DNA of 64,000 bases. Origin: Oopsacas minuta (lineage: Eukaryota > Porifera > Hexactinellida > Lyssacinosida > Leucopsacidae). The notes under the pieces are model-generated. The model saw only the letters and a program-made list of their open reading frames with translations, had not been told where the DNA came from and searched no databases. The stretch's first letter is position 1. Every line of letters begins with the position of its first letter. Positions 40,280 through 52,004 of the stretch are shown here, in pieces. A program made the position numbers and the translations under genes. The stretch is from the NCBI GenBank assembly GCA_024704765.1, contig JAKMXF010000110.1, forward strand, positions 186,001-250,000. The letters run 5' to 3'.

Positions 40280-42920
40280 TCAATCTCTAGACTGAGTACT
40301 ACCTCTCTTACGATCATGTGTAGACTTAGTAACTCGAGAACTAGCTGAGCTACGCTGTACACTACGTCCTGTATCTGTGTCTCGACGTGTAATAAACCTG
40401 TTCATACGGTCACGTAATTCATCTTGTGTCATAGGCTTAGAATCAAGCATTTCCAGCTCTGATCCTTCTACCGAATCATCACCCACCGCGGGAGGGATTA
40501 TTTCCGCAGTGATGTCAAATGTTGTAGTAAGATCTACTTTAGGTAGAAGTAACGACACAGCAGCTGTGGGATCTTCTGAATCCTTAGCTGCTATATATGA
40601 TTTTAATTCCAATAATTCGTCTGTTCTCTGTTCTATCTGTCCTAGATGTTGTATTATATTATTCTCAGTTACACCCTGTTGTCCTCCTAGCATATCGCTA
40701 ATTACAGCTGTGTTACAGCCTATCTTAGTGAATAGACCTCCTATTCCTTTCATTAGCTGACCGAGGAGTTTGTTGGCGCCAAGCAATCTCTTCTCGTGAT
40801 CAGCCGATTCTGTTTCTACTTGTGATAACTCTTGTTGCATGTCATTGAGTATGTTACCACGTGTAGATTCTAGAGTAGCTCCGTCTAGCTCGAACTTTCT
40901 CATATCCTCTCTTATCTGAGATATCTCCTCTTGTACTTGGTCTATGTCAGAGTTTAGCTCACTCACGTAGTTGAATAGAGCGAAATTCTGATCTTCAACC
41001 TCAACGAATCTAAAAATTATCATCATGTAAATGATGTTACAGCTACACATGATGTCCATCTGAGCATGCGATATTCCATTATCATTATCTTATTATTTCA
41101 TGAGGTTATCATAATACAAAGTGGCCAATTCATGGAATTTGAAATCCACTGATAGATGATTATTACTGCTATCCAGAGCTCTTATTCGTTTAAAAAGGTA
41201 AGTTCCCATATTACTTAGAGAAAACTAACTTTTTGACTATCTCATTGATATCATACAGATCAGTGATCTCTCTAATCCTACTGAATGCTTCCTCATAAGA
41301 TATCAATATATCATCCTTCTCTTTCAACTCAGCTTCCTCCTTCCTTTGAGTTAGTAGCACTTCAAAGTCTCCTGTCCTCTCCTCCTCTTTAACCTTCATA
41401 AAGTCCTGTAGTCTCTGTTCATGATCAATTCTCCTCTGATACTCTTTGATCTGTTGTGTGTAGTGAGTTAGATCCTTCTTAGCTTTCTCCTTCAGTGCCA
41501 TCATCTTGTTACGAGATTCTTCTCTCACTTCATAAGCGTTTGTAGCTAGATTCACTACCTATGTAATAAGAAGTATCCAATATAGAAACATTGTATGAAT
41601 ACAATTGTTATGACGACAATGGTCCACAGTGTGTTTATTAGTTATTCAATCATGGATGGTGGATTTCGTTCATTTGGTTGGATGTTGTTCCATGTCATTC
41701 TGAGGCACTCCTCGCGTTTTTGGAGGAAGACTTCTATATAACAGAAAATTCTCCATCCATGGTTAAATAGCTAATAAGCATATAGGGGACCATTTTCGCC
41801 AAAACACTATAACTGAGTATCAAACAAACCTCTCTCGTATGATCCCTGGTATCAAGTAACAGAGTTTGAGTCTTCTTGTGTATCTCATAGAAAGTCTTCC
41901 TCTCATGTTGCAGGTGAGTAATCACATCTCTAAGACGCGAATTGGTTGCTAGGGTACTGTTGAACTTAGTAGAACTATTCTCTAATCTCTTCTGAGCACA
42001 CATAATTTGTCTATTCAGATTGGATCTTTTAGCATCTGCCATAAGTAATCCTCCTAAACTGATCTTTTCCTTGTCTAGTGATTTCTGTATGTCTATTATG
42101 TCTCTGTCTAGATCCTTCACATTCTTATCTGCAAGTCCCACCTGTTAATATATACAAATTAATGGTTACGGAAGCGGATTATAATGGTGGTTGGACAGAA
42201 TTTCACCCCAAATAGACGAAATATATTCTTTCAAAGTGGTGTATCCAATCGATCGAGTAATTTGCAAATAAACGGACGACCTGATAGGAAAGTCTTCTAT
42301 ATTGCTGCGGGAACACTGCTATGACCCTACCATAATATTGTGGTTCCACTTGCTAAGTACATAAACACATTGATATACTAAATCTACGTACAAGGATTCA
42401 TCGCTTGCTGTAAATATTATAATAGCTTGGAACAAGCTAATTCTCAGCAAAATGTTGATGGACTAAACACTTAGACTAGTGAATTCAACTTGATTCATTT
42501 CGTACATATATGGGAGTAGCAGTACATGTTCTTACAACCCGAATCTATCATATCTAATAGAAATGTGCATGAATAATGATAATATGTGAAAATAATAAGG
42601 TAATCTATAGCGGATACCTGTTCTTTCCAATCATTCTGTCTCTCTAACAATTCAGTCATATCCATAACCATCTTATCTTTCTGGGCTACTTGCAGAGATA
42701 ATGCTCTCTTTAGCTCGTTAGTCTCTCTCTCTACTGCTTCTATTAGTCTCTTCTGAGTGAGTAGTGTGTTCTCTTGTCTCTCACAGTACTGTTTGTCTGA
42801 AGAACTCAGAATACGCATTTTTCTACGTAGAGCTACTAGTTCCTGCCAGCTGTCATCATCCTCTGTTACTCCATCAGGGGGACCACTGGATATACCCATT
42901 TGTTTACGAGATACAGGCAT
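40280..42920 (-). CDS. ODAD1: Outer dynein arm docking complex protein (CCDC63/CCDC114 family)
   Basis: Four exons: 42618-42920, 41830-42141, 41230-41558, 40280-41009, giving 557 residues, starting MPVSRKQMGIS. It is almost entirely coiled coil up to about residue 430 (ALRRKMRILSSSDKQYCERQ, LDRDIIDIQKSLDKEKISLGG, MMALKEKAKKDLTHYTQQI). The family hallmark VEVEDQNFALFNYVSELNSD opens exon 4. A Ser/Thr/Arg-rich tail ends DRKRGSTQSRD. The family (Chlamydomonas DCC2/ODA1, human ODAD1/CCDC114 and CCDC63) anchors outer dynein arms on axonemal doublets. Which of the two vertebrate paralogues is closer was not decided; the presence of one gene suggests the pre-duplication form. Confidence 0.87.
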
Positions 42921-44715
42921 AACTAAGTAAATAGATTGCAGCATGATAGGATAGATTGAAAACCATGAGTCGAAGTTTATGGAAAAATTTTGTTATGCAA
43001 ATTTCACCAAAAAATCCTTCTAGAGGGTGTTGATAAATTTTTATTCACAAGACTTGCCTCTGGCGCTTATTCAGGGAAATACGGTAATTTGATAATTCAT
43101 ACGACGATCGGCAATCCTGCACGCTACCTAACAACACCAACAAAGATGCCAACTCTATGTAACAACTCAGTTGGTCTAAAATGTCAGCGCTAAATTTGAT
43201 TCGGTTAGTAGGTCAGTACTAAATTGTCTCTACAATCTGACATACTTACATAATTAGAGAACTGACTACGTGTATTGTGGCTACATAGTGTCATTTGCAC
43301 TCCATCTTGCATGTAATGATTGCTTAGAAATCACTTCGCCAGATTAGACTCAACATCTGAGTGGGTGGATTAAAATGAATAAGTTCATTGAAAGTGATAC
43401 TTATAATTTGATAAATGCAAATTTCTATCTAACCTCCCCGTCGTGTAAATTGTGCAAACGAAATACTAAATTTGTTGCTGTATACTTGTACGTACAGTGA
43501 CTTCCGCGTGATTCATACACCCCAATCTAGTATTAAAATAGGTCGATAATTAACATAATCCACAAGAATAATTCAAATATTGAAAATATCATTACGGGTG
43601 CTAATACTGGTCAAACCAGCATTTGGCTGGTCACTTGGTGTGAATGATGATTTGTAAATTTGTATCGGTAGCCTTTTTATATTGGAATAAACATTGTAGA
43701 CTGTCGATTTTGTGTAGAGTGGAAACAATTCCCGAATTTGTTAATTGGATCTTTATTTTGTATTTGATCTAAGGGAGTTATAGATAAGATAGCAACTTTT
43801 ATTGTTTCTACCTCAACGGTAGCTTTTAGCAATAAGATTTGCAAGCTTAGAGACTCCTTAATTAATTTCAAATATTAAATTTGATAATAACCTATTAAGC
43901 TGCTACTATACTCTCTGATCAATCTGTATCAGGTACTTAATCCTTCTAATGAGATACAATGATATCCCTACAAACCAACTCAATAATTATTATCATTCCA
44001 CAATTAAATCAATCAATGAGTTAATTAATTAAGGGAAAGTGTGGAAAGTGAAACAACTATTTTAAGAGGAAATTATTATAAATATACTTATTATTATTTG
44101 GATTTAGAGGGTACAATAAAGCCCATTATACACACCCTACAACAAGACAACATACACAACACGGACAACAATGGTGCATGAAAAAATAATAAAATTTCGA
44201 GTTGTAGATATGGTTTCGACAGATTATCTTTGAAATAGTGCTATTCTGTGCCCCCTAGTAGCAACTGTATGGAATTTTACATAAAACTGGCAAACGTAAA
44301 ACTTGTTACAAGATACTACATAGGGCTTACATTAGTTTCAAAGTTTTCTATTAAAATCAATATTCACATAAATTACAACATATCCCAAAACACTTTTCTA
44401 AAACTCCGTTTAAAGCACACAGGTACAGGTCCCATCGGCTTGACTGAATACACGATGCAGACCATAGAATAGAGGACAATACAATTTAACCTCAATTAAA
44501 CTAATAGTATTAGTTAAGACTAAATTAATAGAATAACATTTTTGGTCTTGATTCCATTACTGATTAGTTAATAGGCAGTAGTACAATCAATTTACAAATA
44601 TATATGCAAAGTTTAGGCAATATAAAGAGGGTTATTTGGATAATAAGACACTCTACAGACTACAACTCTACTTACAACTACTTTTGTGATTTATTTCAAA
44701 GAATATTATCTGAAA
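42921..44715. other. Long intergenic region
   Basis: About 1.8 kb between the divergent docking-complex and PLAC8 genes. ORFs here are short and lack family features. No MITE family from this window was recognised. A TATA-like caatataaagag at about 44618 lies roughly 100 bp upstream of the PLAC8 start. Confidence 0.5.
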
Positions 44716-45089
44716 ATGCCGCGTGAATGGAGCAGTGGATTTTGTGATTGTTGTGCAGCTGGATGCATTTCTTGTAAGCTGATAATATTTATTTGTATAT
44801 TTGATTTATAACCGGTGGCGTATTTATACTTTTCTCTCTCTTAGGTATCCTAGCATTTTGGTGCTACCCCCTGGCCGTTGGACTGAACGCCCACAAGATG
44901 AATGAAAGCTTCCTAATGTGCTGCTGTCCGGTCGAAGGCCATCTACTGGTTCGAAGCAAGATACGATCAGAACAAGGAATAGAGGGAAGTTTGTTGAAAG
45001 ATTGCTTATTGATTTCATTCTGCCATCCTTGTGCTACTATACAAGAAGCTAACGAGATCGACAAGGTCTATGGCAGTCAACCGAAATAA
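44716..45089 (+). CDS. PLAC8-motif Cys-rich protein 1
   Basis: Two exons, 44716-44773 and 44845-45089, giving 100 residues. The phase-1 intron splits the Cys-rich head. It starts MPREWSSGFCDCCAAGCISC, continues GILAFWCYPLAVGLNAHKMN, then LMCCCPVEGHL, and ends with the PLAC8 signature FCHPCATIQEANEIDKVYG. The FC-x2-PC-x4-E arrangement and the early CDCCAAGC match the PLAC8/cornifelin/FWL family, small proteins thought to associate with membranes; roles vary (cell number, metal transport, differentiation). It is the first of five copies in 5.3 kb. Confidence 0.88.
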
Positions 45090-45617
45090 ATAGTAGTAGA
45101 ACATTTCTTGTAGATTATACTCTCTCTCATCTATGTTGTGTATTCGGATAAACTATTTAATCTTTATAATTCATTCTAGTATTCTATGCTCTAGTGGGAT
45201 TAGTTACAAATAATTCCAGAAAAATGTAGCCAAACAAATCACAATACAATGTCACATTAATGGAAGGGTTTTGTTATAATACATCTAAGGAACTGCGAAG
45301 CCGATTCATAAATCAGGAGAATCCTCAGAGATTAAATCAGTCGGAGTTCATCGGGACTGGTCGACCAGTAGTTTGAAATTGACCAACAGTTCGAAGTACT
45401 TACCAATTATCCCGATTTTGAGGATAAGCTAACAGATTCCATCCCTGGGAATCTAATTAAAAATTACTATGTAATTACACTATTAAAATAGTTTCAAGAG
45501 TATTTGAATGTTAATTAAACGACCATCTAACAATACCTTAAATGTCGTGATGATCAGCCAGGAAAGACACTTCTAACAGCCTTGATATCTATAAAATATT
45601 AATCCCTATTTTCATAG

Positions 45618-45653
45618 GCATACTCGGATTCATTAGCTACAAATTCTTATAAA
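45618..45653 (+). pseudogene. Remnant of a PLAC8 second exon
   Basis: An acceptor-like ttttcatag is followed by codons for GILGFISYKFL and then a stop, resembling the start of exon 2 in the next gene (GILGFFCYQILIGL). The remaining exon is not detectable. Otherwise the 45090-45899 gap holds nothing I recognise. Confidence 0.55.
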
Positions 45654-45899
45654 GACTTCCGATTACCCGAGATTATCCATCACAAAATTATTTGGAACTG
45701 AAAGAGAGAGTTAAAGTTCACTCGAGCAAAATTGTAAAAAAATCGTATAAAAGATTTCTAAAGAATGAAAGGAAATTTTCGAAATTGTTCACGCAAATTA
45801 ATCATGCATAAAAATCTATGCTTCAAGGTATGATTTCGAATAGGGTACCCGATTTATATAAAAAAGAGAATCAAGAGATGTTCAAATTATCGAAAAAAT

Positions 45900-46603
45900 A
45901 TGCCGAGAGAGAACGAGTGGGATAGCAAAGTATTTCAATGTTGCAAAGGAGGAGCAACGAATTGTGAGTTTACCGAATTAATAATTCATTCAGATCTGCC
46001 AATCTCTAGATTAAGAAAGTACAGTGAAACCTCCATAAACGGGACCTGTGGAAACGGAGCGTCTGGAAATGAAGTGGAAAATAAACACTAAATAGTGTGA
46101 ATTCATAGTCACATAAAAATGAACCTCTACAGAAGGGGAAAATAGGGTAGCAATCGGAGTTACCGGCACCCCGTTAATGGAGGTTACACTATATTAATAG
46201 AAGATAATTCTGGACTGCCATTTTTATTGAGGGCGATTTGGACATTTACTTGTGCTATTAATTAATAGTATACCAGCTGACGTGAAAATCTGCTGGTAAC
46301 TAGACCCTGATATAAATCAATTTTAATTCCTATTTCGTAGGTATTCTCGGATTCTTTTGCTACCAAATATTAATCGGTCTCAATGCTCACAGATTGAAAG
46401 AGAGTTTCCTACTATGCTTCTGCCCATATCAAGGTCAACTCCTAATTAGGAGTAAACTCAGAGCTGAAAAAAATATAGACGGATCTCTCATACAAGATTG
46501 CTTACTGGTTCATTTCTGTGCTCCGTGTACTGCAGTGCAAGAAGCAAATGAGATTGAAAGAGTTTATAATAGAGAGCCAAAGAAAGAACAACCCTCTAAT
46601 TAG
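45900..46603 (+). CDS. PLAC8-motif Cys-rich protein 2 (diverged)
   Basis: Two exons, 45900-45963 and 46341-46603, giving 108 residues, with the same phase-1 intron position as the sister genes. The head (MPRENEWDSKVFQCCKGG) has lost part of the CDCCAAGC pattern. The body keeps GILGFFCYQILIGLNAHRLK, LLCFCPYQGQLLIRSKLR and FCAPCTAVQEANEIERVY. The C-terminus is eight residues longer (KKEQPSN tail). The 377-bp intron, far larger than in the sisters, contains a CAGT-ended MITE. It is the most diverged intact member, so it is either older or under relaxed selection. Confidence 0.8.
46022..46189. mobile_element. CAGT-ended pogo/Tigger-like MITE in PLAC8 intron
   Basis: cagtgaaacctccataaacg at the left and cgttaatggaggttacact at the right are inverted, flanked by TA on both sides as in Tc1/mariner/pogo insertions. 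Confidence 0.8.
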
Positions 46604-47975
46604 GATGGTAGTGAATAAATTAGGCTATATACACTCAGGTACCTTTGGTAGTAGGAATTATAATGAATTTGACTATTAGTTTGCTCTGTTTATGTAATGT
46701 CAGGAATCAGGAGTGTTACCAATCAGTTCATACACTTGATCTGTTCATTATTATTATTATTATTATTATTATTAAACAGAAATCTTGCGAACATATGTAG
46801 GAGGGGTACCATTTCTGTTTCCTCTTTCTCAGGGGTTGGGGAAGCCGGTACGGCAGGAAATAATTAAATCAGTTCACTTACTACGTATTGATCTACACTC
46901 GGTATGGTACTCTCATGGGCTTTGACCACACTTCGTATAAAATTATGTATCATGCATGACTACACTCAGGTCGACTTTTTGGGCAGTGGCGGAACTACGC
47001 CCGGACCTATGCCCGGTAAATGAAAATTGTTCCCGATTAGCGAGTAGCTGAGAACTGATATTGTTGTAAGTCTTTTAATAGTAAATAATTCGTGATTCGA
47101 TATAGTTTGCGAACAAACAATGTACAATCAGGGATAATTACATATATCGTGATGGGTCATGTCTTAATTAATGCTCAGTTGCTTATTAGGTCAATGGCCC
47201 ATTACCTACTCAGCAGCACTGATACCATCGCTCCCCCTTAGATATTACTGGAGTGCACAGCGACCCTTCCCTCCAGAATCAGAGCCCTTGCTCAGGAAAC
47301 AGCTGGACAGTATAAACCGTTTTTCTCACTATTTCTTTGTACGAAAAAAGGTAAGAAAAACCGGTTTCTACTATACTACTATCATATGCGTAGAATTAGC
47401 CAAATATCGAGGGGCTCCTCACTGCTCATGTTGGCGAGGGCGCCCTCCCACCACTTTTCGATGTAGATCCAGTTCCCCGAACGCAGAACATGGAGTATAT
47501 TTGAATAACATTGAGAGTGTGATTATACTATACCACTCTCAATGTTATTCAAATATAATCCATGTTATCTTTCTTTTACACAAGTAAAACTCTAATCTAA
47601 GGCATGGTTCCTCAAAATCATATGGGCAAGACGGTTAGTAAAGTTTGGTCAAAATGGCAATAGAAATTCAGATGACCAAAATGACGCAAACATCTTCGTG
47701 GCCGAGTTTATTAGAAACTCAGATCTAGAGAGACGTGTGGTAAAGTGAATTTAGGGTAAAACTACTTGTATTTCAATTAATTGAGCTTCAGTCTCTGAGC
47801 ATATCCCCATCAATTTGTTCTAGATCCCCCCAGTTATTACTTTGCTCAGTGGAGTGGAAAGACACTATTTATGTTGAAAAGAATAATGATAGGAATAGAC
47901 ACAAGAAATAATAGACTACACGAAATTAATGATAAATAATTTCAGACTGTTTGTAAGCTAAAATAAGATATTCGT
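46604..47975. other. Intergenic region inside the PLAC8 cluster
   Basis: Holds an ATT microsatellite at about 46747-46774, the strong hairpin at 47487-47566, and a stretch at 46900-46985 resembling 60735-60800 (ctctcatgggct, gaccacac, aggtcgactt). A 138-codon ORF at 47171-47587 has no family features and runs through the hairpin. Confidence 0.5.
47487..47566. repeat. 33-bp hairpin with 14-nt loop
   Basis: Left arm 47487-47519, containing ttgaataacattgagagtg, pairs with right arm 47534-47566 with a single mismatch. Loop tgattatactatac. It has no TIR-family ends known from elsewhere in the window. Confidence 0.9.
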
Positions 47976-48355
47976 CTACTTGGGTTGGCCGGAGTAGACC
48001 TTGTCGATCTCGTTTGCCTCCTGAATAGCTGCACAGGGTGTGCAGAAATAAATAATGAGACAATCCTTGAGTAAGCTACCCTCAATGCCTTGATCTCCTC
48101 TGATTTTACTTCTGATCAACAAATGGCCAAAAACAGCGCAGCAACAGAGTAGGAAGCTCTCAGACATCTTATGTGCATTCAATCCAATCAGGATCTCATA
48201 GAGACAGAATCCGAGAAGACCTATAATAAGGATATATTCATAGAACGAATTTATTAAGGCAGATTATCTATGATTAATCGCTAACAGAATGACTTACATG
48301 TCAGTGCACCGTTAGCACAACAGTCACAAAGTCCACTACTCCATTCACGAGGCAT
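47976..48355 (-). CDS. PLAC8-motif Cys-rich protein 3
   Basis: Two exons, 48298-48355 and 47976-48220, giving 100 residues; the phase-1 intron has GTAAGT and TATAG sites. Reads MPREWSSGLCDCCANGALTC, GLLGFCLYEILIGLNAHKMS, LLCCCAVFGHLLIRSKIR, then FCTPCAAIQEANEIDKVYSG. Intermediate between copies 1/4/5 and copy 2: the head keeps CDCC but has lost the following AAGC cysteine. It is the first of three minus-strand copies, opposite in direction to copies 1 and 2. Confidence 0.88.
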
Positions 48356-48722
48356 AATGATAAGGTAGAATTAGAAAATGCTGATATTATAAATAAAGAG
48401 AAGAAATTTAATAATCAACAAATCAACCTAATATATAGTAGATAATGAGCCTATTATTCTATTTCAAGTATACCTTACAAGAAGATAGATAAACACAACG
48501 AGGTATATGACAATGTTGTAGTACTCAATATGATATCGTATATGTTAAAATATTTCTTCCTTTTTCAAAACCGAGTAAGTATGAATATGATGAGTGCCAA
48601 AAACTTCCAGAGATATGTGGCGAAAAAATTCTTAAGTATTTTTAGGATATTAGACTTATAAGTACGGGGCTATCATAAATATAGAAAATAAGAGATTAGT
48701 GTTCTAAGTAAATGGAAGCAAG
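48356..48722. other. Spacer between PLAC8 copies 3 and 4
   Basis: AT-rich upstream region of copy 3; nothing recognised. Confidence 0.45.
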
Positions 48723-49088
48723 TTATTTCGGCTCATTTCCGTAGATCTTGGCGATTTCGTTAGACTCTTGTATACTAGCACAAGAGTGGCAGTATGAAAC
48801 CAGCAAGCAATCTTTCAACAAACTTCCCTCTATTCCTTGTTCAGATCGTATCTTGCTTCGAATCAGTAGATGGCCTGCGACCGGACAGCAGCACATTAGG
48901 AAGCTTTCATTCATCGTGTGGGCATTCAGTCCAATATGTAACGGGTAGCACCAAAATGCCAGAATACCTGAGAGAGAGAGAGAGTTATAAATATATCCCA
49001 GAAACTTTACAAACAATATTATCAGCTTACATGTAAGGCATCCAGCTGCACAACAGTCACAAAGTCCACTGCTCCATTGACGAGGCAT
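48723..49088 (-). CDS. PLAC8-motif Cys-rich protein 4
   Basis: Exons 49031-49088 and 48723-48967 give 100 residues: MPRQWSSGLCDCCAAGCLTC, GILAFWCYPLHIGLNAHTMN, LMCCCPVAGHL, YCHSCASIQESNEIAKIYG. The PLAC8 signature has Ser in place of Pro before its second Cys. The 63-bp intron (48968-49030) is open and in frame, so the unspliced RNA would also code, inserting a hydrophobic stretch (LIILFVKFLGYIYN). Sister genes splice at the same place, so the spliced form is taken as the product. The intron carries a GA repeat next to the acceptor. Confidence 0.88.
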   Translation of the reverse strand: MPRQWSSGLCDCCAAGCLTCKLIILFVKFLGYIYNSLSLSGILAFWCYPLHIGLNAHTMNESFLMCCCPVAGHLLIRSKIRSEQGIEGSLLKDCLLVSYCHSCASIQESNEIAKIYGNEPK

Positions 49089-49668
49089 TTCGTATTAACA
49101 AAGGTACGAGTATAGGAAATTGAGTTATAGAAAATAAAAAATATTCAAAATTTCCAAGCTATTTAAACCCAAATATTATGCATACTGGAAAATAACGCTA
49201 TGGGTGGCCGCCAACCTTTTCTGGAACTGCTCTGATGAGAAATTATGTAAGTACTGGAATGTATTAGGAGCGAATCAAAATATGATAGGATTACTAAACA
49301 AAATAAAATGAGTAGTGGTGTTGGCATATTTGCAACTTGCATTTAGGTCCTCTAATGTTGGCTAATGAATATACGAAAGTTACTAATAGGGGATAGGAGA
49401 ACAAATAGTACAAAATGTGTACTCGGGACCTGAAAATAAGTAGCTAATAAACAAATATTATCGCTAATAAGCGAACAATACTGTATATGTGATGTCACAC
49501 GAGCCAAGTTATTGGTTTCGTAAATATTTTAGGATGGGACCTTTTCGGATATTGAAAAACTAAACTTTTCGACGAGGTAATTATAGAACTATCATAAATA
49601 TAGAAATAAGAATTTTGTGTTCAAAATAAAGAATATAAGAGATTTGGTTCTAAGTACATAAAAGTAAG
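49089..49668. other. Spacer between PLAC8 copies 4 and 5
   Basis: The part just upstream of copy 4 (about 49089-49250) resembles that upstream of copy 5 (about 50039-50210), for example aattgagt, caagctattta and gtgggtgg in the same order, so promoter and gene were duplicated together. Confidence 0.6.
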
Positions 49669-50038
49669 TTATTTCGGTTGACTGCCGTATACCTTGGCGA
49701 TCTCGTTAGCTTCTTGAATAGTAGCACAAGGGTGGCAGAATGAAATCAATAAGCAATCTTTCAACAAACTTCCCTCTATTCCGTGTTCTGATCGTATCTT
49801 GCTTCGAATCTGTAGATGGCCTTCGACCGGGCAGCAACACATTAGGAAGGTTTCATTCATCTTGTGGGCATTCAGTCCAATAAGTAACGGGTAGCACCAA
49901 AATGCCAGGATACCTGTGAGAGAGAGAGAGAGAGTTATAAATATATCCCAGAAACTTTACAAATAATATTATCAGCTTACATGTAAGGCATCCAGCTGCA
50001 CAACAGTCACAAAATCCACTGCTCCATTCACGCGGCAT
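49669..50038 (-). CDS. PLAC8-motif Cys-rich protein 5
   Basis: Exons 49981-50038 and 49669-49913 give 100 residues: MPREWSSGFCDCCAAGCLTC, GILAFWCYPLLIGLNAHKMN, LMCCCPVEGHL, FCHPCATIQEANEIAKVYG. Very close to copy 1 (on the other strand) in protein sequence and to copy 4 in intron sequence, including the GA repeat. The 67-bp intron is four bases longer than that of copy 4 and shifts the frame if retained. This points to recent duplication or gene conversion among copies 1, 4 and 5. Confidence 0.88.
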
Positions 50039-50703
50039 TTCGTATCAAGGTAATATGAGTAAAAGGAAATTGAGTAATCGAAATTAGAGATTAAAACAAT
50101 TACAAGTTTCAAGCTATTTACATACAAAATGTTGTGCATATCTATGATTTACGATGTGGGTGGTTATAGACCAATCCTTTTATGGATACTACTCTGACTA
50201 GAAATCTGTTCATACAATGTGTTTAAGTGCTGGAAAGTGTTTAAAAGTGAATATAAACAATATGATAGAATTCACAGCAAACATCATGGACATTTTGATT
50301 AGACGAAAGTACGAAATAAAATTGAAGAGAGGGTATTTACACTGGTGATGACTATAGAGATTATTTATTTGATACCATACATACGGTTATCTATCTAGCA
50401 GATTCTAGGTCGATAAAACCCTCTAATTAATACAACAAAGTATTACAATAACGACAGCTTTGTTGTCCATTGACAGAAACTAGAAATAACAAATTCTTCT
50501 AGGGGATGTTGCTACTCTTGTAAAGTTTTGAATTTCCCTAGCAGCCTAGCACATAAATTATAGATGAAGTCACCGAAGTTGGTTCAATTGATAAATACCA
50601 ATACTATTAGCAGTACATAGGTTGGTCCGGTTGGAACCTGACCAACCTGAAGGTAATTGTATAGATACGTATAAAGTAATAAAAGCTCATGTAATGTATT
50701 ATA
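50039..50703. other. Spacer between PLAC8 copy 5 and the Tc1/mariner element
   Basis: Includes the duplicated upstream region of copy 5 (to about 50210). The remainder shows no recognised feature. Confidence 0.5.
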
Positions 50704-52002
50704 CAGGGCGTATCATAAATGTTTTCGGGTAGTAGCAATATTCATATAGTAACGGATTGTAGCGTAAGGTATTGTGTTAATGCTATCTTAAACAATACTT
50801 AGCTACCTTAGGCTGATCGTATTTCTTAGAAAATTTTTTCACACTGACGCTCCTTAATATATTCGGAAAATGAATGTCAGAGATCATGGTTTGGAAATCC
50901 GTAATCAAGCTATTGGCATGCTAAGTGCTCGCATGACCCAGAAAGACGTAGCTATAAAGCTCCAAGTTCGTTTGAGATCAATCGAACGGTGGTGGCGCAA
51001 GCAGAAGTTCGAAAAATTTCAAAAAAACTGTAGCCCATCCTGGGAGGAATTCCAGTGTCCAAAAGGCTGCCAAAATTATAATTTCGAAATCTCTCAGCAA
51101 AAGATGCAAATCTACTAGGAAATTGGCTGAAATAGTGACCTCAAGGGGCTATCCTATATCCCATTCGACCGTTCATCGTTATCTTCGGGATAATATTGGC
51201 GCAAAATCTTACAAAAGGTCTAAAAGGCCGCGATTGACGGAGAAAGTGAAGGAAAAACGACTCAAATTTGCAGAATCTCGCAAAGAATGGACTGTCGAAG
51301 ATTGGAACAGGTATTGTGGTCTGACGAAGAACATTTTCAATTGTTCAATACGCCAAACCAACAGAACGACAGGGTATGGGCTAAAATTCAGACAATGTTG
51401 AACCTTGCGTTCAAGGAAAATAAGCAGGCAAAATTCATGTCTGGGGCATGAGTCCCATCGAGCTGTCTCTGAACTCCATATGGTGCCTCCAAAACAGACA
51501 ATAAATAGTTGCTACTATCGGAACTATATTTTGAATAAAACCTGTAACGATGCTATAGAACGCGACTCAGAAAATGGGACAATTTACAGCGATCAATGCT
51601 CTCAGATATGTCCAGTTTTATTTTTATGCAGGATGGTGTTCCAGCACACACTGCAAATTTGACTCAGTCCTTGTTTGAAAAGAATTTCCTAAAGTTTTGG
51701 ATGAAAGATGAGTGGCCAGGAAACTCGCCCGACCTCAATCCTATTGAGAATCTATGGTCTATTCTGAAAGATAGCGTCAGCCAAATGGAGAATGTGACGA
51801 AGCTGGACCATTTAATTTCTCAAGTAAGAAAGGCTTGGGAGGGCATTATTGATCCAAAAATTTTAGAAAATTTAGTAGCAATAGGATTAGATCAGTTATA
51901 GAATGCGATGGAGATTACATTAATATCTAATTAGCTTAAACGATCCACTTTTTTGTGTTTTGAGATATTTCTAGAACCCGACAACATTTATGATACACCC
52001 TG
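50704..52002 (+). mobile_element. Decayed Tc1/mariner-superfamily transposon (DD37E-type)
   Basis: Ends cagggcgtatcataaatgtt and aacatttatgatacaccctg are inverted repeats of about 28 bp, flanked by the TA target duplication (50702-50703 and 52003-52004). At 1299 bp it is a full-length size. The transposase frame inside is broken. Confidence 0.92.
50870..51901 (+). pseudogene. Broken Tc1/mariner transposase
   Basis: Fragments lie in different frames. The N-terminal helix-turn-helix (RMTQKDVAIKLQVRLRSIER) is at 50870-51118, followed by RPRLTEKVKEKRLKFA in the second frame from 51123. WSDEEHFQLF near 51320 carries the first catalytic Asp in another frame. The C-terminal part at 51596-51901 has FMQDGVPAHTA (second Asp) and NSPDLNPIENLW (Glu). 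I count 37 residues between the second Asp and the Glu, which places it with DD37E-type rather than classical DD34E Tc1 elements. Multiple frameshifts rule out an active enzyme. Confidence 0.88.
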
Positions 52003-52004
52003 TA

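Noticed and set aside
47171-47587. 138-codon ORF on + strand
   Set aside because: No family motifs, odd composition (Pro/Ser/Arg mix) and it runs straight through the hairpin at 47487-47566; treated as chance.
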